The notes under the pieces were generated by a model. The model saw only the letters and a list, made by a program, of their open reading frames with translations. It did not search any database and had not been told where the DNA came from. 64,000 nt of DNA. It comes from Clavelina lepadiformis (taxonomy: Eukaryota; Chordata; Ascidiacea; Aplousobranchia; Clavelinidae). Position numbers and translations under genes: made by a program. Position 1 is the stretch's first letter. Each line of letters begins with the position of its first letter. Below, one piece after another: positions 63,698 through 64,000 of this stretch. The DNA lies in NCBI RefSeq assembly GCF_947623445.1, contig NC_135244.1:24242860-24306859 (forward strand), written 5' to 3'.

Positions 63698-64000
63698 AGT
63701 TTTCATGATTTTATGGTTGTTGCTTTATTTGTTTATTTTGCTCAACAATCGTTTTCATTTTGACGTCACAAAAGCGACCACTTTCAAGATTGATTTATTG
63801 TGTTGGGGGAATTCCTTGAATCGATATTGTCAGCTTGGGTTGCAATTTCGGAATCAAATTAGAAATCCAAGGATTTCTTGCCATTTCGAAAAAGTTCGTA
63901 GTCAAGTTGTATTTATTGTATTTATTTCTGATAACCAGAGTAATTAACTTACTTTTTGACCTAAGAAACGAAAAATGTTAACCTAAAAAGTGATATTTTT
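63698..64000. other. 3' flank of the kelch-like gene
   Basis: AT-rich. It contains one perfect TTTGACGTCACAAAA palindrome at about 63749-63763, the only one seen beyond 50.5 kb. No canonical AATAAA was seen. Confidence 0.4.

Noticed and set aside
1..64000. CRISPR arrays, bacterial operons, prophage or insertion sequences
   Set aside because: The window is clearly eukaryotic. Tandem arrays present are minisatellites, not spacer-repeat arrays.

Overview
This is a eukaryotic, AT-rich window of intron-containing animal genes whose products match chordate families by eye. I infer an invertebrate chordate, most likely an ascidian tunicate of the Ciona/Phallusia kind. The grounds are mixed short and long introns, three same-strand genes packed almost head-to-tail like tunicate operons, and a strong candidate trans-splice acceptor. 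Species identity was not tested.

Layout. At 1.1-1.5 kb on the minus strand is a two-exon, 73-residue mitochondrial-type membrane protein resembling SMIM4/UQCC5. A plus-strand cluster follows: an intronless RALBP1 (3.7-5.6 kb), an 11-exon TAF7 (5.98-7.9 kb) whose ATG lies 14 bases after the RALBP1 poly(A) signal, and a five-exon COMMD9 (8.2-10.8 kb). From 10.9 to 16.8 kb there is repeat debris, including a LINE ORF2 C-terminus. An ARID5-family regulator occupies 16.9 to 31.9 kb on the minus strand. I rebuilt ten coding exons with GT-AG sites, and all phases agree, giving 1472 residues. About 12.8 kb of apparently gene-free DNA follows. At 44.7-50.6 kb a complexin gene (plus) and a bile-acid-transporter-like SLC10 gene (minus) converge across a 2.54 kb tandem duplication. 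The outer copy of each gene is complete; the inner copy of each is truncated. A kelch-like (BTB-BACK-kelch) gene runs from 53.5 to 63.7 kb, with introns full of repeats (LINE reverse-transcriptase remnant, hAT-type MITE, direct repeats, minisatellite). The end of its BTB domain looks broken.

The most unusual signal is not a gene. A palindrome centred on TGACGTCA, usually extended to TTRTGACGTCAYAA, occurs roughly forty times by eye. Nearly all copies lie between 16.8 and 50.5 kb, in introns, intergenic DNA and coding exons, with many more one-mismatch relatives (TGACGTAA, TGACATCA, TGATGTCA, TTACGTCA). The first 16 kb and the 51-63.7 kb stretch have almost none of the perfect form.

How the genes relate: RALBP1 (Ral effector/RhoGAP), TAF7 (TFIID) and COMMD9 (Commander complex) share no pathway I can name, which is normal for a tunicate operon. 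Complexin acts in regulated exocytosis and SLC10 in sodium-coupled uptake; they are linked only by the duplication.
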